A stretch of 64,000 nucleotides of DNA, taken from the NCBI GenBank assembly GCA_045563055.1, contig JBJKUR010000014.1:1-64000 (forward strand), given 5' to 3'. Shown one piece after another: positions 41,949-50,817 of this stretch (positions are counted from its first letter, which is position 1; every line of letters starts with the position of its first letter). The position numbers were made by a program, and so were the translations under genes. The notes under the pieces are model-generated. The model ran no database searches and had not been told where the DNA came from. It was given only the letters and a program-made list of their open reading frames with translations. The DNA comes from Methylaequor sp045563055 (GTDB taxonomy: Bacteria > Pseudomonadota > Alphaproteobacteria > Methylaequorales > Methylaequoraceae).

Positions 41949-42644
41949 ATGGAATATATGCTTAAAGCCGATGACCTCGTTGGGGTTTCATTTTGGATTA
42001 TTTCAGTGGCTATGGTAGCATCTACGGCCTTTTTCTTCCTAGAAGGAAACAGTGTTGCTAAGCATTGGCAAACTTCAGTAAGGGTAGCTGGTCTTGTTAC
42101 ACTTATTGCAGCTGTTCACTATTATTACATGAGAGCAGTTTGGATCCAAACAGGTGAAAACCCTAATGTATACAGATATATTGACTGGTTACTAACAGTT
42201 CCGCTACAAATGGTTGAGTTTTACTTAATCCTCGCAGCAGTAGGAGCCGCAACCGCAGGTATGTTCTGGAGGCTATTATTAGGTACACTAGTAATGTTAA
42301 TTGCTGGTTTCCTAGGTGAGAATGGATCTATAAATGCTACTGTTGGATTCATTGTGGGTATGGCAGGTTGGATTTATATCTTATATGAAGTATTTGCAGG
42401 AGAAGCTGCTCAAGCAAATGCCTCAAGTAATTCAAAAGCTCAGCAATCGGCATATAACGCTATGAAGTGGATTGTTTCAATTGGATGGTCAATCTATCCT
42501 ATTGGCTACTTCCTTGGTTATTTAGCAGGTGGTACTGATGAATCTTCATTAAATGCTATCTACAACCTTGCTGACATAATTAACAAAATTGCTTTCGGTC
42601 TTGTAATTTGGGCTGCTGCTAAGTCTGAATCAGCAAAAGCTTAG
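41949..42644 (+). CDS. Proteorhodopsin, blue-absorbing type, light-driven proton pump
   Basis: This 231-residue seven-helix retinal protein has RYIDWLLTVPLQMVEFY. D79 (acceptor), T83 and E90 (donor) form the DTE proton-pump motif. Q87 is at the spectral tuning site (105 in the green reference), which predicts blue absorption. H57 (HYYYMR) matches the acceptor-partner histidine, and K213 in ADIINKIAFG is the retinal Schiff-base lysine. The N-terminus is short (MEYMLKADDL), without the cleavable signal seen in the SAR86 protein. Codons are less AT-rich than in the crt genes, as for a highly expressed gene. It has its own leader and terminator. Confidence 0.97.
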   Translation: MEYMLKADDLVGVSFWIISVAMVASTAFFFLEGNSVAKHWQTSVRVAGLVTLIAAVHYYYMRAVWIQTGENPNVYRYIDWLLTVPLQMVEFYLILAAVGAATAGMFWRLLLGTLVMLIAGFLGENGSINATVGFIVGMAGWIYILYEVFAGEAAQANASSNSKAQQSAYNAMKWIVSIGWSIYPIGYFLGYLAGGTDESSLNAIYNLADIINKIAFGLVIWAAAKSESAKA

Positions 42645-42660
42645 GCAATCAATGTTGTAA

Positions 42661-42678
42661 ATTACGAAAGGGAAACAT
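42661..42678 (+). repeat. Direct repeat, right copy
   Basis: ATTACGAAAGGGAAACAT, a near-copy of 41930-41948, placed 16 bases after the proteorhodopsin stop. Its second half forms the left arm of the terminator. Confidence 0.7.
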
Positions 42679-42701
42679 CATACTGATGTTTCCCTTTTTT
42701 T
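42667..42701 (+). terminator. Rho-independent terminator between proteorhodopsin and crtE
   Basis: A 14-base perfect stem, AAAGGGAAACATCA (42667-42680) with its complement at 42684-42697, has a 3-base loop and a T-run to 42701. It ends four bases before the crtE ATG at 42705, so crtE lacks space for its own Shine-Dalgarno outside the hairpin. Confidence 0.93.
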
Positions 42702-42704
42702 ATC

Positions 42705-43802
42705 ATGCAAATTTCAAAAAATACTGAACAATTCAAATCTCGAATCCAGAATCTTGAATCTAATAAAAACTGGAAAAAACTTAATAATTTCTTAGAAAAT
42801 ATTGACATCAGTTTTTATAAGTTAAAAAATTTTAACGATGATTTACAAGTTATAAACAAAAATATGTTTGAAAACATTTGTGATGATACATGGATGGGTC
42901 ATTGTGCAAAATATCAACTTAAATCTGGTGGGAAAAGATTTAGAGCGATACTCGCATTGTTAGCATCAAAAATTTTCGAACTCAAAAAAGACGTGTCATA
43001 TGAAATAGCAATGTGTTGTGAATTTATACACAATGCATCATTAATTCATGATGACCTTCAAGATAGAGATCTACTAAGAAGAGGCCTTCCAACAATTTGG
43101 AATAGATTTGGAGATCATACTGCAATTAATTTGGGAGACTTTTTTATATCAGCATCATTTGAAATATTATCAAAGATCCGAGTAGACCCAATTTTGAAAT
43201 GTCAAGCAATCGAAGAATTAAGTAAGACAATCAAACAAACTGTCAAAGGACAGTCAGTTGAGATCCTTAGTAGGTCAGATTTTAATCTTAAGATGGGAGA
43301 CTACGAATCCACATCAAGGGCCAAGACAGGTGGATTGATTTCCCTTCCTGTAAAGCTTGCAATAATATTATCTGGATCTGAATATAAAGAGGATTATTTC
43401 AAATCTTTATATGAAACTGGTGTGGCATATCAAATACAAGATGATCTTTCAGACTTTTTAGGTGTCAAAGATAGAGGTCTTCCAGGTCGAGACTTAAAAG
43501 AAGGTAAAATGAATATATTAATTATGCATTTCATTGAAAATGCCTCACAAGGTGAAAAGTTCATACTCCAGAAATTTCTTAAAAAAAGGTATGACTCTAT
43601 CTCTGAGGATGAAATTTCATTTTGGTTAAATGAGATAAATTTAAAAGGCGCACTCGATCTATCTTTCTTACACTTGAAAAAAGTATCAAAAAATGCAATT
43701 GATATATCAAGCAAAACCGATGAGAAGTTATCTCAAATAGTAAGTTTTGTTGTTAGCTCTATAATAAAGAGAATGACCAAAAATATAAAAAAGATTAAAT
43801 GA
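42705..43802 (+). CDS. crtE: Geranylgeranyl diphosphate synthase
   Basis: This 365-residue polyprenyl synthetase makes GGPP, the precursor of phytoene. It has SGGKRFRAIL, the first motif HDDLQDRDLLRRG (DDLQD, 116-120), DHTAINLGDFF and a second motif QIQDDLSDFLG. About 60 extra N-terminal residues, helical and Lys/Asn-rich, precede the core. The gene context (crtI, crtB, crtY, blh) fixes the product. Its stop overlaps the crtI start by 4 bases. Confidence 0.93.
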   Translation: MQISKNTEQFKSRIQNLESNKNWKKLNNFLENIDISFYKLKNFNDDLQVINKNMFENICDDTWMGHCAKYQLKSGGKRFRAILALLASKIFELKKDVSYEIAMCCEFIHNASLIHDDLQDRDLLRRGLPTIWNRFGDHTAINLGDFFISASFEILSKIRVDPILKCQAIEELSKTIKQTVKGQSVEILSRSDFNLKMGDYESTSRAKTGGLISLPVKLAIILSGSEYKEDYFKSLYETGVAYQIQDDLSDFLGVKDRGLPGRDLKEGKMNILIMHFIENASQGEKFILQKFLKKRYDSISEDEISFWLNEINLKGALDLSFLHLKKVSKNAIDISSKTDEKLSQIVSFVVSSIIKRMTKNIKKIK

Positions 43803-45271
43803 CAAAAACTGCAATTGTTGTTGGTTCTGGTTTTGGTGGAATATCAGCTTCACTTAGACTGAGAGCACTAGGATATCATGTCAAGTTATTTGAGAAACTC
43901 AATCAACTTGGAGGAAGAGCTAGGGTATTTAAAAAATCTGGTTTTACGTTTGACGCTGGGCCCACGGTGATTACAGCACCTTTTCTTTTCGATGAATTAT
44001 TTGATCTTTTCAATAAAACAAGATCAGAATATGTTGAATTTGTAAAACTTGACCCATGGTATAGGTTCTACTTTTCTGAAAATAATAAAGTATTTAACTA
44101 CTCAGATAGTTTAAAAAAAACAGAAAATGAAATTGCTAAGTTTAGTCAAGAAGATGTTATCGGTTATAGGAAACTTTTAGATTTTTCAGAAAAGATTTTT
44201 AATGTTGGTTTTGGAAAGCTTTCATCTGTTCCTTTTCACAATTTCTTTTTTATGATAAAACAAATTCCTACACTCCTGAGACTTAAAAGTTACCTAAGTG
44301 TCTATAAATTAGTTTCTAAATTCATAAAAAATGAACAGATAAGGCAAGCATTTAGTATCCAGCCACTTTTACTAGGTGGCAATCCTCTAGACACAACGTC
44401 AATATATAATTTAATTCATTTTTTGGAGAGAAAATGGGGAGTCCATTACGCAATGGGGGGAACTGGCAAAATAATTAAAGCTTTTGAAAAATTAATGAAA
44501 GAGGAAAAGATAAAAGTTTTTAAAAATTCAGAGGTTTCACAAATTTTAACAGAAAAAGATAAAGCTATAGGCATTGTCGTGAACAAAAAAAAAGTTCTTG
44601 CTGATAAGATTGTCATGAATACTGATCCTGCCTTCACTTATAATTACATGATTAAATCAGTAAGAAATAAGAAATGGAATAAGAAAAAAGTTAATAATAT
44701 GAAGTTTTCAATGGGTTTATTTGTAATTTACTTTGGAACCAGTAAAAAATTTTCTAAGATTGCACATCATACTATTTGGATGGGAAAAAGATATAAAGGT
44801 TTATTAAAAGATATATTTAATAATGAAATTTTGGCTGACGATTTCAGTTTATATCTTCATAGACCAACAGCAACGGACAAAACTATGGCACCAAAAAATT
44901 GTGATAGTTTTTATGTGTTATCTCCTGTTCCGAACCTCAAATGTCCGATTAACTGGAAGAAATATGGAGAAACTTATCAGGAGAAAATTCTTTCCGCTCT
45001 AGAGAAAACTATTCTTCCAAATCTAAAAGAAAATTTAAAAGTTTGTTTTCATATGTCACCTTCTAATTTTAGAGATGACTATAATTCATTATATGGAAGT
45101 GGTTTTTCTATTTCCCCTGTCTTTAGACAATCAGCATGGTTTAGGTTTCATAACAAATCTGAGAATTTTAATAATTTATATTTTGTAGGTGCTGGCTGTC
45201 ATCCAGGTGCTGGGGTTCCAGGAGTTATAAGCTCAGCTAAAGTACTTGAAAATATTCTTAAAAATGAATAG
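43799..45271 (+). CDS. crtI: Phytoene desaturase (lycopene-forming, CrtI-type)
   Basis: This 490-residue FAD enzyme carries out the four desaturations from phytoene to lycopene. It has VVGSGFGGISASLRLRALG, GGRARVFKKSGFTFDAGPTVI (two adjoining motifs), YAMGGTGKI and the C-terminal bacterial-type signature FVGAGCHPGAGVPGVI. The length is normal. It overlaps crtE by 4 bases and crtB by 8. Confidence 0.96.
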   Translation: MTKTAIVVGSGFGGISASLRLRALGYHVKLFEKLNQLGGRARVFKKSGFTFDAGPTVITAPFLFDELFDLFNKTRSEYVEFVKLDPWYRFYFSENNKVFNYSDSLKKTENEIAKFSQEDVIGYRKLLDFSEKIFNVGFGKLSSVPFHNFFFMIKQIPTLLRLKSYLSVYKLVSKFIKNEQIRQAFSIQPLLLGGNPLDTTSIYNLIHFLERKWGVHYAMGGTGKIIKAFEKLMKEEKIKVFKNSEVSQILTEKDKAIGIVVNKKKVLADKIVMNTDPAFTYNYMIKSVRNKKWNKKKVNNMKFSMGLFVIYFGTSKKFSKIAHHTIWMGKRYKGLLKDIFNNEILADDFSLYLHRPTATDKTMAPKNCDSFYVLSPVPNLKCPINWKKYGETYQEKILSALEKTILPNLKENLKVCFHMSPSNFRDDYNSLYGSGFSISPVFRQSAWFRFHNKSENFNNLYFVGAGCHPGAGVPGVISSAKVLENILKNE

Positions 45272-46160
45272 TGATCACACTAATCTTTCGCTAAAAAAAA
45301 GAGCTAAAACATTCTATTTTGCATCCTTATTTTTTGCGAAGGAAATACAAAATGATATAGAAACTTTATATTTTTTTTGCAGATATATTGATGATATTGG
45401 AGACTCTAAAAAAGGTGGGAGACTATTCTTAAAAAAATCATTAGAAAGTATTAGAAAACAACTAAGGGAGAAAAATCCAAAAAATGAAATAGTCTCTGCC
45501 TTCTTGGATTTAACCTGTAAATATAATATAGACATTAAAATACCTATTGATTTAATTAATGGAGTCATTGGTGATTTAGAAAATGTTAATATAAGTGACT
45601 ATGACGAACTAATTACGTATAGCTATAAAGTTGCTGGCACAGTTGGCTTTATGATGTGTAAAATAATGAATGTTAGTGATAAAAAAATAATATTTAAAGG
45701 TATTCAATTAGGAATCGCTATGCAATTTACAAATATTGCTAGAGATATTAAAGAGGATTTAGAAAGTGGAAGAATATATTTCCCAAAAGAATTTAGACTT
45801 AATATTAAAGAAAATTTTCATGAATTAATATCTAAACCAAACTTACAAAAGATATTTTCTAAAGATTTACAAAATTATTTAGATTTAACTGACAAAATTT
45901 ACAAGACTGCCTGGAAAGGAATTATAAGTTTACCATTTAAGTATAAAATACCAATTTCAGTTGCTGCTTATCTTTATCAATCAATAGGTAGCAAGATCAG
46001 GAGAAAAAAATATAATGTATGGAATGAAAGAGTTTATTTATCTACTTTTGAAAAATTAGTCAAAAGTTTGAGAGTAATTTATATGATTTTATTTTATAAC
46101 TCAAAAAGTTGTGATCAAGTCGTTGACAAACGAATTAAAAAAATATTAAAAATAACTTAA
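45264..46160 (+). CDS. crtB: 15-cis-phytoene synthase
   Basis: This 298-residue enzyme condenses two GGPP to phytoene. It has AKTFYFASLFF, the first Asp motif YIDDIGD, YSYKVAGTVGFMMCKIM, and the second LGIAMQFTNIARDIKEDLESGRIYFP split over two motifs. I choose ATG 45264, within the crtI end, over an in-frame ATG at 45246 that would overlap more. It is followed by crtY after 2 bases. Confidence 0.95.
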   Translation: MNSDHTNLSLKKRAKTFYFASLFFAKEIQNDIETLYFFCRYIDDIGDSKKGGRLFLKKSLESIRKQLREKNPKNEIVSAFLDLTCKYNIDIKIPIDLINGVIGDLENVNISDYDELITYSYKVAGTVGFMMCKIMNVSDKKIIFKGIQLGIAMQFTNIARDIKEDLESGRIYFPKEFRLNIKENFHELISKPNLQKIFSKDLQNYLDLTDKIYKTAWKGIISLPFKYKIPISVAAYLYQSIGSKIRRKKYNVWNERVYLSTFEKLVKSLRVIYMILFYNSKSCDQVVDKRIKKILKIT

Positions 46161-46162
46161 TT

Positions 46163-47275
46163 GTGAACAAAAGATATTTTGATGTAATTATAATAGGTGC
46201 TGGTGTATCTGGTCTGATTTTGGCATATGAAATATCCAAAAGGACGAATAAAAGTATAGCTATACTTGAGAAAGAAAAAAAAAATAATTCATCTAAAAAC
46301 TTATGTTTTTGGAACACACCTCATAATATACTAACTAAAGAAGCTGATAATAAATGGAAAAGGATATCCGTAGTTATTGATGGGAAAAAAAAAACATTAG
46401 AAGATAAAAAAATAAATTATCTTAGAATAAAATCTACAAAACTAAGAAATTTTTTTTTAAAAAAGCTTAAAAAAAAAGGTGTCAAAATATTTAATGAAAA
46501 AGTCTTATCCATAGACTTTGAAAGTAGTGAACAGATTTCTGTCATATCACATATGTTTCATTATAACTCCTCTTTACTTTTTGATAGTAGAATGAAAGGC
46601 TTTATTGATAAAAAAAACAAACTTTTTCAACATTTTTATGGTGTGGAGGTTAACTTTAAAAAAAAAGTTATGAATGTTGATGAAGTGATACTTATGGATA
46701 TCCAAAAAAAAAAAAATACTTTTAACTTTATGTATATATTACCCTATACAAATAGAAGAGCCCTTATTGAAACCACATATTTTTCAAAAAAATTACATTC
46801 AAAAAATACTTACATGAAAGATATAAAAAAATACTTATCAGTTGAGTTCTCAGGGTTAGAATATAACATCAAGTTTAGTGAATCCGGTGTAATACCCATG
46901 TTCAAGTTTGATAAATTGAATTTTAAAAACTATTCAAAAATTGGTACTCCAGGAAACTGGGTGAAACAATCTACTGGATATTCATTGCAGAATTCTTTTA
47001 TTTACTCCAAACAACTAGTTGATTGTATTCTTGAAGAGAAAACACTTCAAACAAATGTTAGTTTTCTTACTGAATTTCTAGATCGGGTATATTGTAATTT
47101 TCTAAAGAATAACCCTGATGATTCTAAACAATTCTTTGAAAAGTTTTTTTTAAGAAATAATCTAAGGACAATTGCTAAATTTTTAACGAATTCAGCTAAT
47201 AATTGGGAAATTTTTAAAATTATTCTTTCACTTCCAAAAATAAAACTTATGAAATCACTTATAAAAGATAGATGA
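46163..47275 (+). CDS. crtY: Lycopene beta-cyclase
   Basis: This 370-residue flavoprotein converts lycopene to beta-carotene. It has a GTG start, the N-terminal VIIIGAGVSGLILAYE and LCFWN (family: W-x-FW type). FYGVEVNF, DVE-like VDEVILMDIQ, FNFMYILPYTNRRALIETTYFS (core motif in two pieces) and SGVIPMF follow. The A-runs of up to twelve bases near 46705 are the most extreme in the window. The stop overlaps blh by 4 bases. Confidence 0.92.
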   Translation: MNKRYFDVIIIGAGVSGLILAYEISKRTNKSIAILEKEKKNNSSKNLCFWNTPHNILTKEADNKWKRISVVIDGKKKTLEDKKINYLRIKSTKLRNFFLKKLKKKGVKIFNEKVLSIDFESSEQISVISHMFHYNSSLLFDSRMKGFIDKKNKLFQHFYGVEVNFKKKVMNVDEVILMDIQKKKNTFNFMYILPYTNRRALIETTYFSKKLHSKNTYMKDIKKYLSVEFSGLEYNIKFSESGVIPMFKFDKLNFKNYSKIGTPGNWVKQSTGYSLQNSFIYSKQLVDCILEEKTLQTNVSFLTEFLDRVYCNFLKNNPDDSKQFFEKFFLRNNLRTIAKFLTNSANNWEIFKIILSLPKIKLMKSLIKDR

Positions 47276-48153
47276 AATACCTTGATACTAAAATTTTTTT
47301 TCTTGCTTTATTTATTATGGTTCCGACAACATATTTACTACAAGATAAACTCAATGAAAACTATTTACATCAAATAATTCTTTTTTCTATTCCTCTATTG
47401 TGGCCTGGAGTAGCACATGGAAGTCTAGATGTCTTGATAGCTAAAAAAAATAAATTGATAAAAAATAAAATAGACAAAGTATTCTTTCTGTTAACTTATT
47501 TGTTTATACCTATATCTTTCTTCTCACTTTGGATAATATTACCTAATCTAATATTTTTAGTATTTATTTTGTTATCTATTCTTCATTTTGGAATAAGTGA
47601 CAGTGTTACATCTGTTTACAAAAATATTGAAATTTTAATCAGAGGTCTAATAGTGATAATCTTACCATTTAAATTTTACTTTAATGACACTAAAATAATT
47701 TTCTCATATTTTTTTATTGATGAAGGTTTCTTAGATAGTATTAAGATTTATATAGATTTTGTTTATTTGATTCTTATTATACTAATAGCATCCTTTATAA
47801 TTGTTAACCTTAAGCAAATACGATTGAATAAAAAAAATTTGATCCACATGATAGAAATTATAGGTATTTTTTTCTGTTTCTGCTTTTTTCAACCACTAAT
47901 TTCCTTTTTTATTTATTTCTGTTTTTTACATTCAACCCGACATTTGTTGGAGGAAAAAGAAAATTTAAATCTAACAAATAAGACTTTAATTATTAAAACT
48001 TTGCCAATGACATTCTTAACAATTATTTTCTTTGCATTTGTCTTTTTTATATTCAAAAGCGACGTCAACGACTATAATCTAAATTACGTAATAATCGGAT
48101 TATCCTCTTTGACAGTTTCTCACATCCTTCTTGTAAATTTTACCAAAACTTAG
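47272..48153 (+). CDS. blh: Beta-carotene 15,15'-dioxygenase (Brp/Blh family)
   Basis: This 293-residue polytopic membrane enzyme cleaves beta-carotene into two retinals, the chromophore for the opsin at 41949. Histidines expected to bind iron are visible: H49 in WPGVAHGSLD, H105 in ILHFGISDS and two in FCFLHSTRHLLEE. About eight to nine hydrophobic segments are present. It completes crtE-crtI-crtB-crtY-blh, and its stop overlaps the convergent dioxygenase gene by 4 bases. Confidence 0.95.
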   Translation: MKYLDTKIFFLALFIMVPTTYLLQDKLNENYLHQIILFSIPLLWPGVAHGSLDVLIAKKNKLIKNKIDKVFFLLTYLFIPISFFSLWIILPNLIFLVFILLSILHFGISDSVTSVYKNIEILIRGLIVIILPFKFYFNDTKIIFSYFFIDEGFLDSIKIYIDFVYLILIILIASFIIVNLKQIRLNKKNLIHMIEIIGIFFCFCFFQPLISFFIYFCFLHSTRHLLEEKENLNLTNKTLIIKTLPMTFLTIIFFAFVFFIFKSDVNDYNLNYVIIGLSSLTVSHILLVNFTKT

Positions 48154-48983
48154 GAATATTTTTTTCCATTTTTAATATTTCTAAACCAGCTACTTTTTTG
48201 AACTGTTGAAAATGAATCAATATTTTTAGGAATATTATAGATCTGGCAGTCCAGTCTATTTGCAATTCTTGTTTCAATGTTAATTCTCTCTCTGTCACCT
48301 ACTTTACTCCCATGAAGATGATGTCCAGAAAAACATAAAACCTCTCCTTTTTTAAGCTTAAATTTAATTTTTTCAGAATTTTTAAAAGTTAGTGATGTAG
48401 TTGGGACTGATTGATTAATTTTCTTTTTTTTATAATCAACATAATTCCAGGAATTACTATTATTGAGAACTTTTTTATTAAAAACTGATGGAATTAGAAA
48501 TATTGAATTATTTTCTGATACATTATGGATTGGAAACCAGAAGTTTATTTGGTTAAAGATATTTGAAGCCCATGTATCCCGATGAGGTCCAGTGGGCATT
48601 AAATTACCAATGGATTTTCTGCCTTCTCTTGGACTAAACCTTAATGTTATCATATCTATAAATGTTTTAGATGGTAACAATCCAACTCTATCTAAAAATA
48701 GAGAAAATTGATTTTTGATGGCTTTACTGTATTTGATCCTATTTTGAAGAATAACAAATAACTTATTAACTTCCTTGTTAGGTTTGAATTTTCCCAACCT
48801 TAAATTAGCTATGTTTTCATCAAAAACTTCAATAAAATATCTCTCGGTAGTTTTTATTATATTAAAGATTTCATCAGACTTTTTAATTATTATTACATGT
48901 CCACTAAATATTGACTTCTTAAAAAATTCTTCTGTCAACTGCTTATGACTATATTTATAGGTATTCATATTTAAATCAACCAA
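48150..48983 (-). CDS. 2-oxoglutarate/Fe(II) dioxygenase-like protein (PhyH-like)
   Basis: This 277-residue soluble protein has a plausible iron facial triad, H134 and D136 in TGPHRDTWAS, and a distal His (221-224, FSGHHLHGS) followed by R239. The Arg in ERINIETRIANR would bind 2-oxoglutarate. NQINFWFPIH and SIFLIPSVF also fit the double-stranded beta-helix of the phytanoyl-CoA dioxygenase group. An alternative start at 48968 would remove five residues. The substrate is unknown; convergence on blh makes a retinoid/carotenoid role thinkable, not shown. It is 9 bases downstream of a DUF6647-like gene on the same strand. Confidence 0.72.
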   Translation of the reverse strand: MVDLNMNTYKYSHKQLTEEFFKKSIFSGHVIIIKKSDEIFNIIKTTERYFIEVFDENIANLRLGKFKPNKEVNKLFVILQNRIKYSKAIKNQFSLFLDRVGLLPSKTFIDMITLRFSPREGRKSIGNLMPTGPHRDTWASNIFNQINFWFPIHNVSENNSIFLIPSVFNKKVLNNSNSWNYVDYKKKKINQSVPTTSLTFKNSEKIKFKLKKGEVLCFSGHHLHGSKVGDRERINIETRIANRLDCQIYNIPKNIDSFSTVQKSSWFRNIKNGKKYS

Positions 48984-48992
48984 TATAAATTA

Positions 48993-49448
48993 TTACCTAG
49001 ATTCATTATATTTATATTGTAAATCAAGATATGATCCACCTTCGCATTCTAAAACATTTTCAGGACCTTTGTTGTCGTTCACTCTTTTCTGTGAAATTAA
49101 AAAAAGATTTTGATAATAGATTGCCTGTCTCTCCTGAAGAGTCCAAAGAGTTTTTTCGTCAAGTTCAATCACTCTATCATCATTCTTCTGATAGTGATGA
49201 ACAAACTCATGTAATATTATTGACTTATCACAAACATTTTTTTCTGGTTCCAATTGATCAATATAATATATTCCAGCACTTTTAACATAGTATGCTTTAA
49301 CTTTGCAATTACTAGAGGAAAAGCACGCCTTATCTGACATCTCTTTTTTAGTGAGTTTAAAGAAGTCTGGGTCACTAATTTTTTTATTAAATTCAGTGTT
49401 TTCTATTATCCACGAGCTGAGAAATGCAATTAAGCTTTTAGAGATCAT
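48993..49448 (-). CDS. Small HExxH putative metallopeptidase (DUF6647-like), copy 2
   Basis: This 151-residue protein has LHEFVHHYQ as a candidate zinc site, two cysteine groups (CFSSSNCKV; NVCDKS; LECEG), an N-terminal hydrophobic helix (LIAFLSSWII) and a C-terminal acidic/aromatic tail. It is a paralog of 23564-23953. The N-terminal helix may be a signal or anchor, so a periplasmic place is possible. It overlaps the DUF6476 gene by 4 bases. Enzyme activity is unproven. Confidence 0.72.
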   Translation of the reverse strand: MISKSLIAFLSSWIIENTEFNKKISDPDFFKLTKKEMSDKACFSSSNCKVKAYYVKSAGIYYIDQLEPEKNVCDKSIILHEFVHHYQKNDDRVIELDEKTLWTLQERQAIYYQNLFLISQKRVNDNKGPENVLECEGGSYLDLQYKYNESR

Positions 49449-49732
49449 TTTAGTATAATTTCATTTGATAATTTACCGGTTTTTGCATCGTAAGACCTTA
49501 TAAACTGGCTATTTTCGTCTTTATTTTCAAGATGTAAATGTATCTGTTTTTTGTTGATTTGAAAGCTTATTACTTCAAATTCGTCTTCAATCAATGGATT
49601 AAGTTCTAATAATTGACTTATTTTTACATCTTGATTTTTATATTTATTAAAAATCGTTAATATTGTAAATGAAAAAAGGATGATTATTAGGACACCTAAA
49701 AAAATAACAGTAAATTTAAGGAATCTTTTCAT
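49445..49732 (-). CDS. DUF6476-like small membrane-anchored protein
   Basis: This 95-residue protein has one N-terminal membrane helix (about 5-29, FTVIFLGVLIIILFSFTILTI) and a short periplasmic beta domain (FEVISFQINKKQIHLHLENK; YDAKTGKLSNEIILK). Size, layout and place beside rluD fit DUF6476 of alphaproteobacteria. Function is unknown. Its ATG shares its first base with the TTG of divergent rluD. Confidence 0.7.
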   Translation of the reverse strand: MKRFLKFTVIFLGVLIIILFSFTILTIFNKYKNQDVKISQLLELNPLIEDEFEVISFQINKKQIHLHLENKDENSQFIRSYDAKTGKLSNEIILK

Positions 49733-50724
49733 TGAATGAGAATTATATAACTATTTTTATATCTAGCAATGACTTAGGAAAAAGAGTTGATTATATATTA
49801 TCAAATAAATTACAAAACTTTTCTAGGCGCAGAATACAGTCTTTTATTATTGAGGGGCATTTAACATATAATGATATACAAATCATACAACCTTCTTTTA
49901 AATTAAGGCATTGTGGAGCATATAAATTAAATATTCCTGAACCTACAAGGTATGAAATTCTTCCACAAAAAATAGAATTAAATATTGTTTATGAGGATGA
50001 ACATCTAATTGTTATTAATAAAGAGCCAGGAATAGTGGTTCATCCCGGAGCGGGAAATGCAACAAATACGATTGTTAACGCATTACTATTTCACTGTAAA
50101 AATAATTTATCTGGGATAGGCGGAGTAATGCGACCAGGGGTGGTCCATAGAATTGACAAAATGACTAGTGGTTTAATTGTTTTTGCAAAAGATGATATTA
50201 CGCACAATAGTCTATCAACTCAATTTCAAAAAAAATCAACTTTTAGAGAGTATAACTTAATTTCATGGAACCTTCTAACCACAAATGAAGGAGAAATAAG
50301 AACTAGATTAATTAGATCCAGACTTAATAGAAAAAAAATGACAGTTACAAATAAAGAAAATGGAAAATTAGCAATCACCCGTTTTCAACTAGTAAAAAGT
50401 TTTGTAATTAACGATGAAATTAAAATCAGTCATATTAAGTGTAAGCTTTTGACTGGTAGAACTCACCAAATAAGAGTTCATATGTCTCATATTAACAACC
50501 CAATAATTGGTGATACAACTTACAGTAGAAACAAATATGTTTTGAAATTACCTCTTGATCTGCAAAAATATGTAAAAAAACACTTTATAACACCTGAAAG
50601 ACAAGCATTGCATGCAAGATTATTAGGTTTTTTACATCCCCATAAAAAGATTGAAATGCAATTTGAGTCAAATTTACCAGATGATATCAATGACTTACTT
50701 AATAAACTAGCTAAGAAGTTATAA
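49732..50724 (+). CDS. rluD: 23S rRNA pseudouridine synthase, RluA family (RluD-like)
   Basis: This 330-residue protein has an N-terminal S4 domain (KRVDYILSNKLQNFSRRRIQ) and a RluA catalytic domain. That domain has NKEPGIVVHPGAG, VHRIDKMTSGLIVFAK (catalytic Asp), and GRTHQIRVHMSHINNPIIGD. RluD forms pseudouridines in 23S helix 69. The only start available in frame is TTG 49732; it coincides with the start codon of the opposite gene, so promoter and leader must lie in that coding sequence. Confidence 0.92.
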   Translation: MNENYITIFISSNDLGKRVDYILSNKLQNFSRRRIQSFIIEGHLTYNDIQIIQPSFKLRHCGAYKLNIPEPTRYEILPQKIELNIVYEDEHLIVINKEPGIVVHPGAGNATNTIVNALLFHCKNNLSGIGGVMRPGVVHRIDKMTSGLIVFAKDDITHNSLSTQFQKKSTFREYNLISWNLLTTNEGEIRTRLIRSRLNRKKMTVTNKENGKLAITRFQLVKSFVINDEIKISHIKCKLLTGRTHQIRVHMSHINNPIIGDTTYSRNKYVLKLPLDLQKYVKKHFITPERQALHARLLGFLHPHKKIEMQFESNLPDDINDLLNKLAKKL

Positions 50725-50817
50725 TTATTTTATAAAAGATGAATAATAAATAATAATTTGTTCATCTTACATTCATTTTATTCTTGAATTTATTTTTTTT
50801 ATTGTTATTATATAATT
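50725..50817 (+). promoter_or_regulatory. rpoH upstream region
   Basis: This 93-base AT-rich gap has an 8-base inverted repeat AAGATGAA/TTCATCTT (50736-50743, 50761-50768) that may end rluD transcription or regulate rpoH. A TTGAAT with an ATTATA 17 bases later, close to the start codon, resembles a promoter. No clear Shine-Dalgarno precedes rpoH. Confidence 0.35.
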
